Assembly: GCF_003031405.1 (NCBI RefSeq)
Contig: NZ_CP020469.1
Location: 2,108,001-2,172,000, forward strand
Reading direction: 5' to 3'
Length of the DNA: 64,000 bases
DNA from: Halomonas sp. 'Soap Lake #6'
GTDB lineage: Bacteria > Pseudomonadota > Gammaproteobacteria > Pseudomonadales > Halomonadaceae
Shown: in pieces, positions 26,821 to 36,200 of the stretch
Numbering within the stretch: position 1 is the first letter of the stretch
Layout of the letters: every line of letters begins with the position of its first letter
The notes under the pieces: generated by a model
What the model was told of the DNA's origin: nothing
Databases searched by the model: none
Seen by the model: the letters and a program-made list of their open reading frames with translations, nothing else
Made by a program: the position numbers and the translations under genes

Positions 26821-27690
26821 ATGCCTGCTCACACCTTCGACGCTCCCTTTGTTCTCGGCATGATGCGCCTGCATGAAGCGCCAGAGATGCACCAAGCGAA
26901 TCACCTTGCCGACTGGATCGAAGCGCGTATTGAGCAGGGTTTGCACTGGTTCGACCATGCCGACATTTACGGAAACAGTGATTGCGAGACGCTATTTGGC
27001 CAAGCACTGCGTGCCCGACCTACACTGGCCAAGCGGCTTCACGTGGTGACCAAGGCTAGCATTGCCAACGACAACCCAGCCTACGGCTCTGACAAGGTGA
27101 AGCACTACAATGCTAGCCCCGATTATCTAAGCCGCGCCATTGATGCTGCCCTGAACCGCCTGGGCGTTGAGCGGCTAGACCATTTTTTGATTCACCGCCC
27201 TGACCTGCTGATGGATGCCGCCACTACTGGCCGCGCACTGGATGAGGCGATTGAAGCTGGCAAAATTGGCGCGGCAGGCATATCTAACCATTTGCCCAGT
27301 CAGTGGCACAGGCTGCAAAACGCCATGCACCACCCTTTACTCGCCAACCAAATCGAACTTTCCATTAGCCATAACACGCCACTGTTTGATGGCAGCTTTG
27401 ATGAGCTATGCGCCGACGGTCATGCGCCAATGGCGTGGTCACCGCTAGCGGGCGGCACACTAATGCAAGGTGACGTAGGTAACGTTCTTAACCACTTAGC
27501 CCGCGAGCAAAACAGCACACCTAATGCGCTAGCACTGGCTTGGCTGCGTACACTGCCTAATCGCCCGGCCCCCGTTGTGGGCAGCGTAAAGCCAGAGCGT
27601 ATTGCTGAAATGCTCAACGGGCCTGAGACACTTTCAAGAGAAACATGGTACGCGCTATTAGAGGCCGCGCGAGGCCACTGCGTCGCGTAA
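26821..27690 (+). CDS. Aldo/keto reductase (YdhF-like)
   Basis: About 289 residues with the aldo/keto-reductase tetrad visible: Asp and Tyr in FDHADIYGNSD, Lys in VVTKASI, and His in DHFLIHRPD. C-terminal NADPH-binding motifs are present (ALAWLRTLPNRPAPVVGSVKPERI). ATG 26821 is chosen because TTAGGA lies six bases upstream; the open frame extends into glk. It is a soluble NADPH-dependent carbonyl reductase. Placement between glk and fructokinase suggests a role with sugars or reactive carbonyls, but the substrate is unknown. Confidence 0.85.
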   Translation: MPAHTFDAPFVLGMMRLHEAPEMHQANHLADWIEARIEQGLHWFDHADIYGNSDCETLFGQALRARPTLAKRLHVVTKASIANDNPAYGSDKVKHYNASPDYLSRAIDAALNRLGVERLDHFLIHRPDLLMDAATTGRALDEAIEAGKIGAAGISNHLPSQWHRLQNAMHHPLLANQIELSISHNTPLFDGSFDELCADGHAPMAWSPLAGGTLMQGDVGNVLNHLAREQNSTPNALALAWLRTLPNRPAPVVGSVKPERIAEMLNGPETLSRETWYALLEAARGHCVA

Positions 27691-27727
27691 CTCATGCTCA
27701 ACATTAACAATGACTAAGGAATGCTTT

Positions 27728-28687
27728 ATGACGCCGGTGATTGCTTTCGGTGAAGCCTTGGTAGATATGCTGTCTAGCCGCTTGGGCGATGACACTGGCC
27801 AGGAAACCTTCACGCCTTACGCGGGCGGCGCGCCTGCCAACGTCGCCGTCGCCTGCGCCCGCCTGGGGGTACCTAGCCAGTTTTTAGGCATGGTGGGAGA
27901 TGATACCTTCGGGCATTTCTTGGTGAGAGAGCTCAACAGCCACGGGGTAGACACTAGTGGCGTTATGTTCACCAAACAGTCGCGCACAGCACTAGCATTT
28001 GTTTCGCGGGATAGCACTGGCGAGCGCACCTTTGATTTTTACCGCCCACCCGCTGCGGATCTGCTGTATCGCCTTGATCACTTGCCCCACGGCGTATTCG
28101 AGAACCCTGCCATTGTACACTTGTGCAGTAACAGCCTCACTGATCCAGAGATTGCCGACACTACCTTAGCCATTGCATCGATGGCAAATCGCGCTGGCTG
28201 TTTAGTGAGCGTGGACGCCAATCTACGCCACAATTTGTGGGCCGAAGGGTCAGCCAACCTCTGGCTAGTGACCGAACTATTGGATAGCGCCGATCTCGTC
28301 AAAGTATCGCTAGAGGAGCTTGATTATCTCCGTGGAGGGCACTCACAGGAAGCGTGGCTATCTGAACGACTTGCTGCTGGGGTAAAAGTGATTTTGATCA
28401 CCGACGGCCCCAACAATGTGGTGCTAAAAGGCATTGGCCTTGAGCACACCATCACGCCACCCCAGGTAACCGCTGTTGATACTACCGCTGGTGGCGATGC
28501 GTTTATTGGCGGTCTACTGGCGGAGCTTTCACGGCACGGTATTGACGAGAACTGGCAACAAGACAGCGAGCTTTTAATCCGTTCGGTGGATATTGCCTGT
28601 CGCTGCGGTGCCCACGCAGTGACACGTCCAGGTGCCTACGCCGCGCTGCCGACCCATAGAGATATTGAAGCGCTTAGAAATACCTAA
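27728..28687 (+). CDS. Fructokinase (PfkB/ribokinase family)
   Basis: A 319-residue PfkB-family kinase: N-terminal VIAFGEALVDML, YAGGAPANVAVACARLG, and the C-terminal catalytic signature DTTAGGDAFIGGLL with the anion hole and catalytic Asp. ATG 27728 has TAAGGA upstream; an earlier ATG at 27710 is less well placed. It phosphorylates fructose, presumably that released by the convergent GH32 beta-fructosidase. It is the last gene of the edd-glk-AKR-fructokinase run and ends at a bidirectional terminator. Confidence 0.87.
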   Translation: MTPVIAFGEALVDMLSSRLGDDTGQETFTPYAGGAPANVAVACARLGVPSQFLGMVGDDTFGHFLVRELNSHGVDTSGVMFTKQSRTALAFVSRDSTGERTFDFYRPPAADLLYRLDHLPHGVFENPAIVHLCSNSLTDPEIADTTLAIASMANRAGCLVSVDANLRHNLWAEGSANLWLVTELLDSADLVKVSLEELDYLRGGHSQEAWLSERLAAGVKVILITDGPNNVVLKGIGLEHTITPPQVTAVDTTAGGDAFIGGLLAELSRHGIDENWQQDSELLIRSVDIACRCGAHAVTRPGAYAALPTHRDIEALRNT

Positions 28688-28699
28688 CCCGCGATGTAA

Positions 28700-28723
28700 A
28701 AGGACGTGCAATAGCACGTCCTT
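28700..28723. terminator. Bidirectional terminator between fructokinase and GH32 genes
   Basis: AAGGACGTGC (28700-28709), loop AATA, and GCACGTCCTT (28714-28723) form a perfect 10-bp stem. It lies between two convergent genes, 13 bp after one stop and 18 bp after the other. Confidence 0.75.
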
Positions 28724-28740
28724 CACACACCAAACTTACG

Positions 28741-30270
28741 CTAATACGTGCAAGTAGTAGCGGTGTCTTCTTTCGCTACTGCTAACTCAGGGTTGATCGA
28801 TACCACACTACCGCCCAGCAACCTTGCGCCGCCTTCCAGAACATTTACATCCATCGAGCCTTGAGCTTGATTTGCATAACTAACCTGAGTAATCGCGCGT
28901 TGTTGCGTATCGCCGTTAACCAGTATTTCCAGCGAACCATGATCACACCACCACTCCAGGGTTACGATCAAGCCATCAACGCTGCCTGCCGTATGGTCAC
29001 AAGCGAAATGCTCATCGAAAGCAGCTTGTCCATTCACACCTTGTCGCGTGTAGCGTAGTCCAACGTCCTCATCTCCCGCTTCAAGAATAAGCCACTGATG
29101 ATCGCCCTGCTGCAGTGACAGCGCCACTCGACTGCCTGACATCAAGGTAAGCGTAAGCACCCCACGACCTATCGCTTGCTGAAAGGTAAAGAGTACGTGT
29201 TGGCCAATACCCAGCCACGACTGCGGCTCAATGATTTGCGGATCAGCCGTTAACGCTTCATGGCACTCGCTGGCAATACGCTGACAAAGCTGAACGCCAT
29301 TCGATGTCGCACGCAAGGCTAGCTCTCGGGGTAGGCTCATCATTCCCCGCCAACCGGCCTCAGGTGCGTGGTTGGCGTACTGCCAATTGTTCAGCCACTC
29401 CACGGCTAAGCGACGCCCGTTAGTATTCGACCAGCTTTGCACGGCGTAGAAGTCGCGCCCTTCATCCATCATCAGGACGTCATCGGGAGAATGGTCGCTA
29501 GTAAAACGCTGCCCATCGAATTCCCCCACAAAATATTGCGTGAACGAGCCAAAGTCATTATCTGGGGTCGCGCCAATGCCTACGATTAACACCCAACGGC
29601 TAGACACCTGCCCAGTTCTAGCGCCTTCCACGGGTAGTTCGAACAGATCGGGGCACTCCCAAGGGTGCTGAGTATGCGCCCCGTGACCCTCGCCAAAAGC
29701 GCTGGCAAACTGCCAGTCCAGCAGATTATCCGAAGTATAAAAATGAATTTCCTGCCCGCAGGCCAGCGCCATTACCCAACGCTGGGTAGCCGAGTGCCAC
29801 AACACCTTTGGGTCACGAAAATCTTTAAACCCTGGCGCGGGAAGCACCGGGTTATGGGCGTACTGATGCCAAGTGCGGCCCTTGTCGCAGCTATAAGCCA
29901 AACACTGTGACTGCTCATAATCTTCAGGGTCACCGGAAAGCACTCGGTGGCAGGTATAAAACGCCAGCAGCCCCGGCTGGCCGTCAAACAGCCCCGTCAC
30001 ATCATGCTCATCCACAATGGCACTACCTGAAAAACACGCCCCTTGGGCGTCTGGCATCAGTGCAATAGGCAAGTGCTCCCAGTCGCAGAGATCGGCGCTT
30101 ACCGCATGCCCCCAATGCATGGGACCCCATACCGTGTCGTGGGGATGGTATTGATAAAAGAGATGATACTCCCCTTCGAAATATACAAGCCCGTTGGGGT
30201 CATTCATCCAGCCAGTAGGCGGCGTAAAATGCAGCGTTGGCCTAAGAGGAGTAAATTTGATGAGATTCAA
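28741..30270 (-). CDS. GH32 beta-fructosidase (sucrose hydrolase/invertase type)
   Basis: A 509-residue GH32 enzyme. The nucleophile motif is WMNDPNG, the transition-state stabiliser is FRDPK, and the acid/base lies in WECPDLF; a C-terminal beta-sandwich follows. There is no signal peptide, so it acts in the cytoplasm on sucrose or sucrose-6-phosphate. No sucrose PTS is visible nearby, so free sucrose imported by an ABC system is plausible. The start is probably TTG 30270 with AGGG nine bases upstream. A perfect 18-bp palindrome lies 14 bp before the start. Confidence 0.88.
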   Translation of the reverse strand: MNLIKFTPLRPTLHFTPPTGWMNDPNGLVYFEGEYHLFYQYHPHDTVWGPMHWGHAVSADLCDWEHLPIALMPDAQGACFSGSAIVDEHDVTGLFDGQPGLLAFYTCHRVLSGDPEDYEQSQCLAYSCDKGRTWHQYAHNPVLPAPGFKDFRDPKVLWHSATQRWVMALACGQEIHFYTSDNLLDWQFASAFGEGHGAHTQHPWECPDLFELPVEGARTGQVSSRWVLIVGIGATPDNDFGSFTQYFVGEFDGQRFTSDHSPDDVLMMDEGRDFYAVQSWSNTNGRRLAVEWLNNWQYANHAPEAGWRGMMSLPRELALRATSNGVQLCQRIASECHEALTADPQIIEPQSWLGIGQHVLFTFQQAIGRGVLTLTLMSGSRVALSLQQGDHQWLILEAGDEDVGLRYTRQGVNGQAAFDEHFACDHTAGSVDGLIVTLEWWCDHGSLEILVNGDTQQRAITQVSYANQAQGSMDVNVLEGGARLLGGSVVSINPELAVAKEDTATTCTY

Positions 30271-30283
30271 TGTGAAAAACCCT

Positions 30284-30301
30284 AACTTAATCGATTAAGT
30301 T
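30284..30301. promoter_or_regulatory. LacI-type operator upstream of the GH32 gene
   Basis: AACTTAATCGATTAAGTT is a perfect 18-bp palindrome with the central CG typical of LacI-family sites. The same 14-bp core occurs upstream of the porin at 52053-52066 and, with one change, upstream of the ABC operon at 52204-52217. Confidence 0.8.
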
Positions 30302-30505
30302 GAGGCTATCACGCTTTTTTCTTCCCGGCTCTAGGTTTAGTGCGAATGCTCGGCTAAAGGAGGATAAACAAGGGAAAAATTAACAAAAACCATCACGCTG
30401 CCTATTCCTGCACTTCCTCGATGGCACTAAATAGAGATTGAGCTAGCCGGGTCGATCTTTACGATGATTTAAAGACTCAAACGTCAACATGGCACGAGAG
30501 GTTCT

Positions 30506-31318
30506 TCAAGCAATGTCGACAGTGGACCTGCCAGGCTCAGCCTCCCACTGCCCGTGCATATACTTCAGTGGCGTCATCCCTGTGTGCTGACGGAAGAAAT
30601 GAATAAAGGCGCTGTCCGAAGAGAACCCCAACAGATAGGCCACATCGTTAACCTGACGTTGCATTGATAATAGTTCGATAGCTGCAAGCAGACGCCATTG
30701 CTGGCGCCAGGCCTGGTAGCTCATCCCGGTTTCACGGCAAAAAATCCGGCTAACCGTCTTAGCACTAGCACCAAACTGTCCTGCAAGCGGGATCAGAGCT
30801 GGAGGTAATTTCCCCTCAGGGCCCCAGCGTTCAACCAGCGCCTTCAAACGCGGGTGTAACGGTAGCGTCAGTTGCAGTGACTCACGCTCAGCCTGCTGCA
30901 TCTCTTCTATAAACAACGCCAGCGTGTTGTGCGTATTAACATCCGTTATATCCCAAGGCCACCAGGCCATACGTTCGATCAGTGCGCGCAAAAGCTCATT
31001 CACTACGACCACTTTCACCTCCTGGCCAAGTAACTGAGACACCTCGAGGCTAAAGTAGACGGAGCGGTATGACACCACATTGGTCATCATCGCCTGATGC
31101 TGAACCCCAGCAGGAATCCACGCCGCTCGAGTTGGCGGCAGCACGCATCGCTGACCATCAAGCACAATGCGCATACACCCACGGGGGGCATACAGCAGTT
31201 GCCCTTTGGCGTGACTGTGCATACCTGAATCATGGCGACCGACCTCGGCGGCAATTCCCACCACGTTGCCGACTACCAAGTCCGGGTTAAAAGACTGCTG
31301 CTGGTTGATCAGTGCCAC
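30506..31318 (-). CDS. AraC-family regulator (NimR-like, cupin plus HTH)
   Basis: About 270 residues: an N-terminal cupin (HDSGMHSHAKGQLLYAPRGCMRI, PTRAAWIPAGVQH) and a C-terminal AraC DNA-binding domain (LPPALIPLAGQFGASAKTVSRIFCRETGMSYQAWRQQWRL, then VNDVAYLLGFSSDSAFIHFFRQHTGMTPLKY). The frame is open to ATG 31390, but that leaves almost no promoter before the divergent MFS gene. GTG 31318 is suggested, although neither start has a good Shine-Dalgarno. It probably regulates the divergent exporter, as NimR does for NimT. Confidence 0.8.
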   Translation of the reverse strand: MALINQQQSFNPDLVVGNVVGIAAEVGRHDSGMHSHAKGQLLYAPRGCMRIVLDGQRCVLPPTRAAWIPAGVQHQAMMTNVVSYRSVYFSLEVSQLLGQEVKVVVVNELLRALIERMAWWPWDITDVNTHNTLALFIEEMQQAERESLQLTLPLHPRLKALVERWGPEGKLPPALIPLAGQFGASAKTVSRIFCRETGMSYQAWRQQWRLLAAIELLSMQRQVNDVAYLLGFSSDSAFIHFFRQHTGMTPLKYMHGQWEAEPGRSTVDIA

Positions 31319-31416
31319 TGTCTTATTTTCGACATATTTGGTTTGAATAACGTTATTTGAACAACACAAGACTAAGTAAGCTAGCGCCATGTTTCAAGAG
31401 ACATGGAATCGTTACA

Positions 31417-32538
31417 ATGAACCCGCTACTTTTTTTGATCCTGGCACTGATGATGTTCCCCCAGGTGGTCGAGACTATCTACAGCCCTGCACTACCGTCG
31501 ATGGCGAGCTTTTTCGGCGTATCAGTCTCCACCGCAGGTCTGACCCTCTCGTGCTATTTTTTAGTGTTCGCCTTCGGCGTAGTGTTCTGGGGCATGATGG
31601 CAGACAAGCTAGGTCGTCGTTCGGCAATGCTGCTTGGGCTGGGGTGCTACGCACTTGGTTCCGGCATTGCTATCTACGCTCCCGATTTTCATTGGCTACT
31701 GCTAGCCCGAGCGCTAAGCGCCTTTGGCGCAGCGACCGGCTCTGTGGTCTGCCAGACAATCTTGCGTGACCGTTGGCAGGGAGCGAAACTGGCACGGATT
31801 TTCTCTTACATGGGAATGGGTATCGCCCTTAGTCCAGTGGTCGGTCTGTTTGCTGGCGGGCAGTTGGTCAGCGTTGGTGGTCATCAGGCAGTGTTCAGCG
31901 CACTACTTGTGCTGGCACTCCTGTTGCTTGCCATCACCGCCAAAATACTGCCAGAAACCCGTCAGGTACAGGTGCCTGTTGACCTAGTCACGCTAGGAAA
32001 ACAGATGGTGAAAGACGCTGCGCTATGGCGCGATGTCATTCTGGTGGCCTGCTTTAACGTACTGCTGTTTGGCTATTATCTACAGGGCCCATTCCTATTT
32101 GATAGGCTTGGACTGAGCGCGCAGGCGTTCGGTTACAGCGGGTTAGCGCTGGCAACCGGCAGCATACTTGGCAGCTATGCTAACAAGACGCTACTCAAGA
32201 ATGGCGGGAGCCCTCACCAACTTATCGTTCGAGCCTGTCAACTAGCGGTGGTCAGCGCCCTAGGCGTCTACACCCTGCAATCTTCCTTGCTATTCCTGTT
32301 ACCGATGATGGGCATAGCAGCAGCGTTTGCGGTGGCTATTCCCAATATCCTCAGCCGAGCACTTAAAAACTACCAGCAGCAGTTGGGCAGCGCTGGCGCC
32401 CTATTCGGCCTCGGCTACTACCTGCTAATAGGAGTAGGACTCGGAGCTAGCAGTTGGCTAAATAATATGGGCCAGAGTGCATTACTGTGCGCCATCACGG
32501 CACTACTCGCCACGCGTTGGGAAAAGTCGCGTCGATAA
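31417..32538 (+). CDS. MFS exporter, Bcr/CflA-like
   Basis: A 373-residue twelve-segment major-facilitator protein with MMADKLGRRSAMLLG (the loop 2-3 motif) and YSPALPSMASFFGVSVSTAGLTLS, typical of Bcr/CflA drug exporters. ATG 31417 begins at the first membrane segment; the frame extends upstream but overlaps the AraC gene. It is divergent from the AraC regulator, a standard efflux arrangement. Substrate unknown. Confidence 0.82.
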   Translation: MNPLLFLILALMMFPQVVETIYSPALPSMASFFGVSVSTAGLTLSCYFLVFAFGVVFWGMMADKLGRRSAMLLGLGCYALGSGIAIYAPDFHWLLLARALSAFGAATGSVVCQTILRDRWQGAKLARIFSYMGMGIALSPVVGLFAGGQLVSVGGHQAVFSALLVLALLLLAITAKILPETRQVQVPVDLVTLGKQMVKDAALWRDVILVACFNVLLFGYYLQGPFLFDRLGLSAQAFGYSGLALATGSILGSYANKTLLKNGGSPHQLIVRACQLAVVSALGVYTLQSSLLFLLPMMGIAAAFAVAIPNILSRALKNYQQQLGSAGALFGLGYYLLIGVGLGASSWLNNMGQSALLCAITALLATRWEKSRR

Positions 32539-32558
32539 CCCCCTACCTGGCGCACCAC

Positions 32559-32590
32559 AAAAAAGCCCGAGCATGGCAATATGCTCGGGC
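32559..32590 (-). terminator. Rho-independent terminator of the truncated eda copy
   Basis: On the minus strand, GCCCGAGCAT and ATGCTCGGGC pair around ATTGCC and are followed by a run of Ts. An identical hairpin follows the intact eda at 37332-37363. Confidence 0.9.
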
Positions 32591-32665
32591 AAATGACTTA
32601 CCCACACGACCCGATATCAGTGAGGCAAGTAACGAGAGTGCTCGTGTCGATTTACATCGTATTCG

Positions 32666-33110
32666 TTAGTGGTGAAAACGCTCAGCGGCCTGACGGGCCA
32701 GCTCGCGAATACCGTCCCAATCCTCTGCTTCAACCATGGCTTTCGGCGTTAGCCAAGAACCGCCTACACACATAACATTGGGTAGTGACAGGTAGGTTTC
32801 AGCGTTATCAACCGTGATACCACCGGTTGGGCAAAAACGTGCTTCGGGAATCGGCGCGCCAAAGGCTTTGATAGCTTTGGCACCACCACTGTACTCAGCC
32901 GGGAAAAACCTGAAGCGGCGGTAGCCGTATTGCCAGCCAGTCATCAGCTCAGAGATCGTTGATACGCCGGGCAACATCGGTACCGGGCTCTCTACGCCAT
33001 AGCGATACAGCGCTTCAGTGGCGCCGGGTGTCACCACAAAATCTGCACCTACCTGTTCAGCTTGGCGGTATTGTGCGGGTGTTAACACGGTACCTACACC
33101 GATGCTAGCG
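32666..33110 (-). pseudogene. 5'-truncated eda (KDPG aldolase) remnant
   Basis: This encodes the C-terminal two thirds of KDPG aldolase, starting at ASIGVGTVLTPAQYRQ and in frame to the normal stop. It lacks the first roughly 73 residues, including the catalytic Glu (E52 of the intact copy). The Schiff-base lysine is also lost: RRFKFFPAE of the intact copy reads RRFRFFPAE here (codon AGG). The open frame extends upstream to 33145 through unrelated sequence. It cannot be an active aldolase. It is the displaced end left by insertion of the NACHT segment. Confidence 0.9.
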
Positions 33111-33237
33111 ATAGAATGTCTTGTCGCCTGCAGAAGGGCCTTCATACTCAGGTGGAACGGTAACGTCAGTTTCTATGGCACATAACAGCCAAGCCACTGA
33201 GTAGACAGAATATTTTTAAGTTTACACTCCCTAATCT

Positions 33238-36200
33238 CTAGGTCGTCGCGTCAATTAGGCGTTGTTTGGCGGCTCGTCGTATTTCATCCTTGTCATCTGC
33301 TGATAACTTCGCACAATACTCGACAATCTGATCAGAGCCGAAGTAACACTGCCGTAGGAGTTCTACGCCCACTCTCCGCCATGCCGGATCTGGCTCGCTA
33401 ATCAATGTTTCAAGAGCACGGGTTTGCTCATCCGATATAGGCGTCTCGTGTTGCAATACACTAGCCGCGATTGCTGGCGGTAAGCTACGCGATAGAATGC
33501 GATCTATAACAGTATTTCTGAGAGACTCCGACATGACGATCGCATCCAGCACACGCTCTTTACCAACATTGCAAACGCCGAATTGTTTGTCAGCCAGTGT
33601 TGCTAGCAACCTATTGTCATCGATCGCGTTCTGTGCAATCAGTAGTTTCAGCAGCGTCTCGCGCGGACTTGATGGGGTGGCATCACCCTCATATTTTGAT
33701 TCATAGTCCAGCCATTTATCATAAGCGTCGATGATATCTTGGACCTCAAGTGGCTGCCCACGCTCAGCCAAACTCTTTGCGAGGTTAGCTGCCGCAGACG
33801 CGATTTCACAAGACTCACTGGCAAGGCCACGACGAATCACCTCGCACAGCGACAATGAGAACTCGACTTTTCCTTTTTCAAGTCCCTTGAACAAATATTC
33901 AGCTCCGCTGGACAACGGTCCAGCCAGCCGATCAAGAATCACTTCATTCGCAACATCAATCGATTGTTGCCCCTGAACCACCTCCGTCGCTGCCCATAGA
34001 GAAGCCTCCCCTGCAGCATCATTAAGCAGAGAGCGAGACTCTTCTTGAGTTAAGGTTGACGCCGCTAGAATGTTTCCTGCGACAAACGCCATCCATATCG
34101 AGCCATGATTCATCCCCGCCACAAGCATGGCGCGATCGGGTATCAGCGCTGCGGCTTTGTGCCAATCCGGCTCGGGGACATCGACATGGGGGATATCGAG
34201 ATCGAATGGCCTGAACCCATCCTCGGCATTGGCCCAGCGCACAACAGTCGCCGCCTCGGCGCTCAACGCCTGCGGATCGATCGCCGAGGCATGCACCAGG
34301 GCCTGCACGACGGTGCGCACGGCCGTAGCGTCATAGATGCCTTCCCATCGATAGACGTCATAAGCTGGAACTTCGTTGAAACCGGTCAGCGTGATAAGCG
34401 CGCCAAACTGGTAGAGCCGAGATGGTTCGGGACCTGCACTGCCAGCCTCCCCGCTTTCTGCAAGAACAGCCTCAGCCAGGGCGCGCAAAGCACTCACGGA
34501 CGCGTGGCGCCATTCTTCAGTGTTCAGCGGGGCAATCGCTGAAAGTGCCGAGGAGCGCCTCCAGGGAAGCTCAACCTCTTCGGCGATGCCGCGGGCCCTA
34601 AGCAGTGTTGTGACTTTACCCTCAAACCTCAAAGAGCCAAACGCCTCATGACCAAGTTGGGTCTCCGCGAAGTTCTTGAGGTTGGCATCCGGCTGCGCAT
34701 CCAGCGCTGCGAGCGCAATACATTCGATTAAATCACGGTCTTTGTCACTAAAAAGGCGTAAGCCACCGAGCAGCGATGCACTCATGGACTTGCTGATAGT
34801 AGGTAGTAATGTGCTCAGCACCTGAGCAAGCTCATCAGCTCCATAGCTGCCGAACTCAGCTGAAACCACGGATGCCCAAGCCACCAACTTAACCGCGCTA
34901 CGCTCGTCATGGAGGTATTTGGCGGCGATCGGACCGACAATGGATGAATGTATCTTGGCTAGATCGGAGAGAGCTAGGCCTACGCTGAACCGGTCCTCCT
35001 CCTCGGCTTGCACGGCTGCAAAGGCTAATACGGTAAGTTGCTGTACGAAGCCGTCGGTCACCTCGGCATCCCTGTCACCAGCAATAGCAAGCGCCCGCTC
35101 CATCTGGCCGGAATATCCGGACGCTCGGCGCTCGACAAGCAGGCGTGCAATCTCGTCTCCCAGGCCAAGGCCACCTGCAAATGCAATCGTCTCGTGCCAG
35201 TCAGGCTGATCGACGAGCAGGTTGAGATGTTTCGTGCGCTGCTCGTCAGGCAAATCCTTGAGATAACGTGCTGCAGTGAACTCAGTAAAAGTCTTATGGA
35301 CGAAAGTCCAGTAGGCGGTGCCATTATGATGGAGTTGCTCGATGATCCCGAGCTGCTCCCAATAGCACAGCACTGTCTCCACCCGTTCAGTCATGGCCAG
35401 CTTCGTACTCCCCATCGGCTCTGCGAGCAGCTCGGCGCAGCGCTCTGTGAGCGTATCAGCCGATACCAACGAGTCCTGCATTAGTAACCAGCCTAAACCG
35501 TTCAGAACATGCGCTGCAATGTGCGAAGAGGACGGGCGTAACACTACAGCTCCGCCGACGGTTTCGAAGAGTCCGATGAGTTCAGAGTAAAGCCGAGGCC
35601 GAGTATCTGGGAGTTCTCCGCTGGACGAGATGAGCACTGCAGCCATCCCCAGAAGATGAGGGCTGGTACTGATCGCCTCTGCCGCGCGCGATTTTGCAAG
35701 CTCGTGTTTTGCAACTTGGAGCGAGTCCTCGGCGTCATTAAGCGCGCCTAGCAGCTTAGCCAAATGAGCTGAGCCGTGATTCTTGTCAGGCGGCAGAAGA
35801 CGATAGTGCTTCCAGTCCGCCAGTGCAGCAGTTGTATATCCGATCGGACGCGTCGTTACGACAATACGGGCGGTCGGGTGGCCCGATGCAAAGGCGCGGA
35901 TCGCCCGCGCAACCGCGTCGTGGTTGCCGCCGCAATCGTCGAGACCGTCCACAAGTATGACAAGGTCGTTCAGTTTCGCACTATTGAAGCACTCAGGGGT
36001 GATGCCCGAACCGTCCAGTGCCTGATTGCGAAGCGCATGCTCGAAACTGTCTCCACGCGCCATTGCTGCGGCAATCGGCTTGAGCTTTACATCCAACACT
36101 GGAAACCCATCTGAGGCATAGCTACTGGCGAGCAAAGTCATCAAGGTCGACTTCCCCAGTCCCGGACCCGCTACAACAACCGCACGGTGCCTAAACCGAC

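Larger units (their letters stand above)
32542..33110. repeat. Diverged direct repeat, copy 1 (eda 3' part plus terminator)
   Basis: This segment aligns with 37315-37890 throughout and includes the eda C-terminal coding part, the intergenic tail and the rho-independent terminator. By eye about four bases in five match, with most coding differences at third codon positions. Homology stops abruptly after GATGCTAGCG at 33110. Confidence 0.9.

Noticed and set aside
34105..34542. 145-codon open frame antisense to the NACHT gene
   Set aside because: Antisense shadow of a long, well supported coding frame; no family features.
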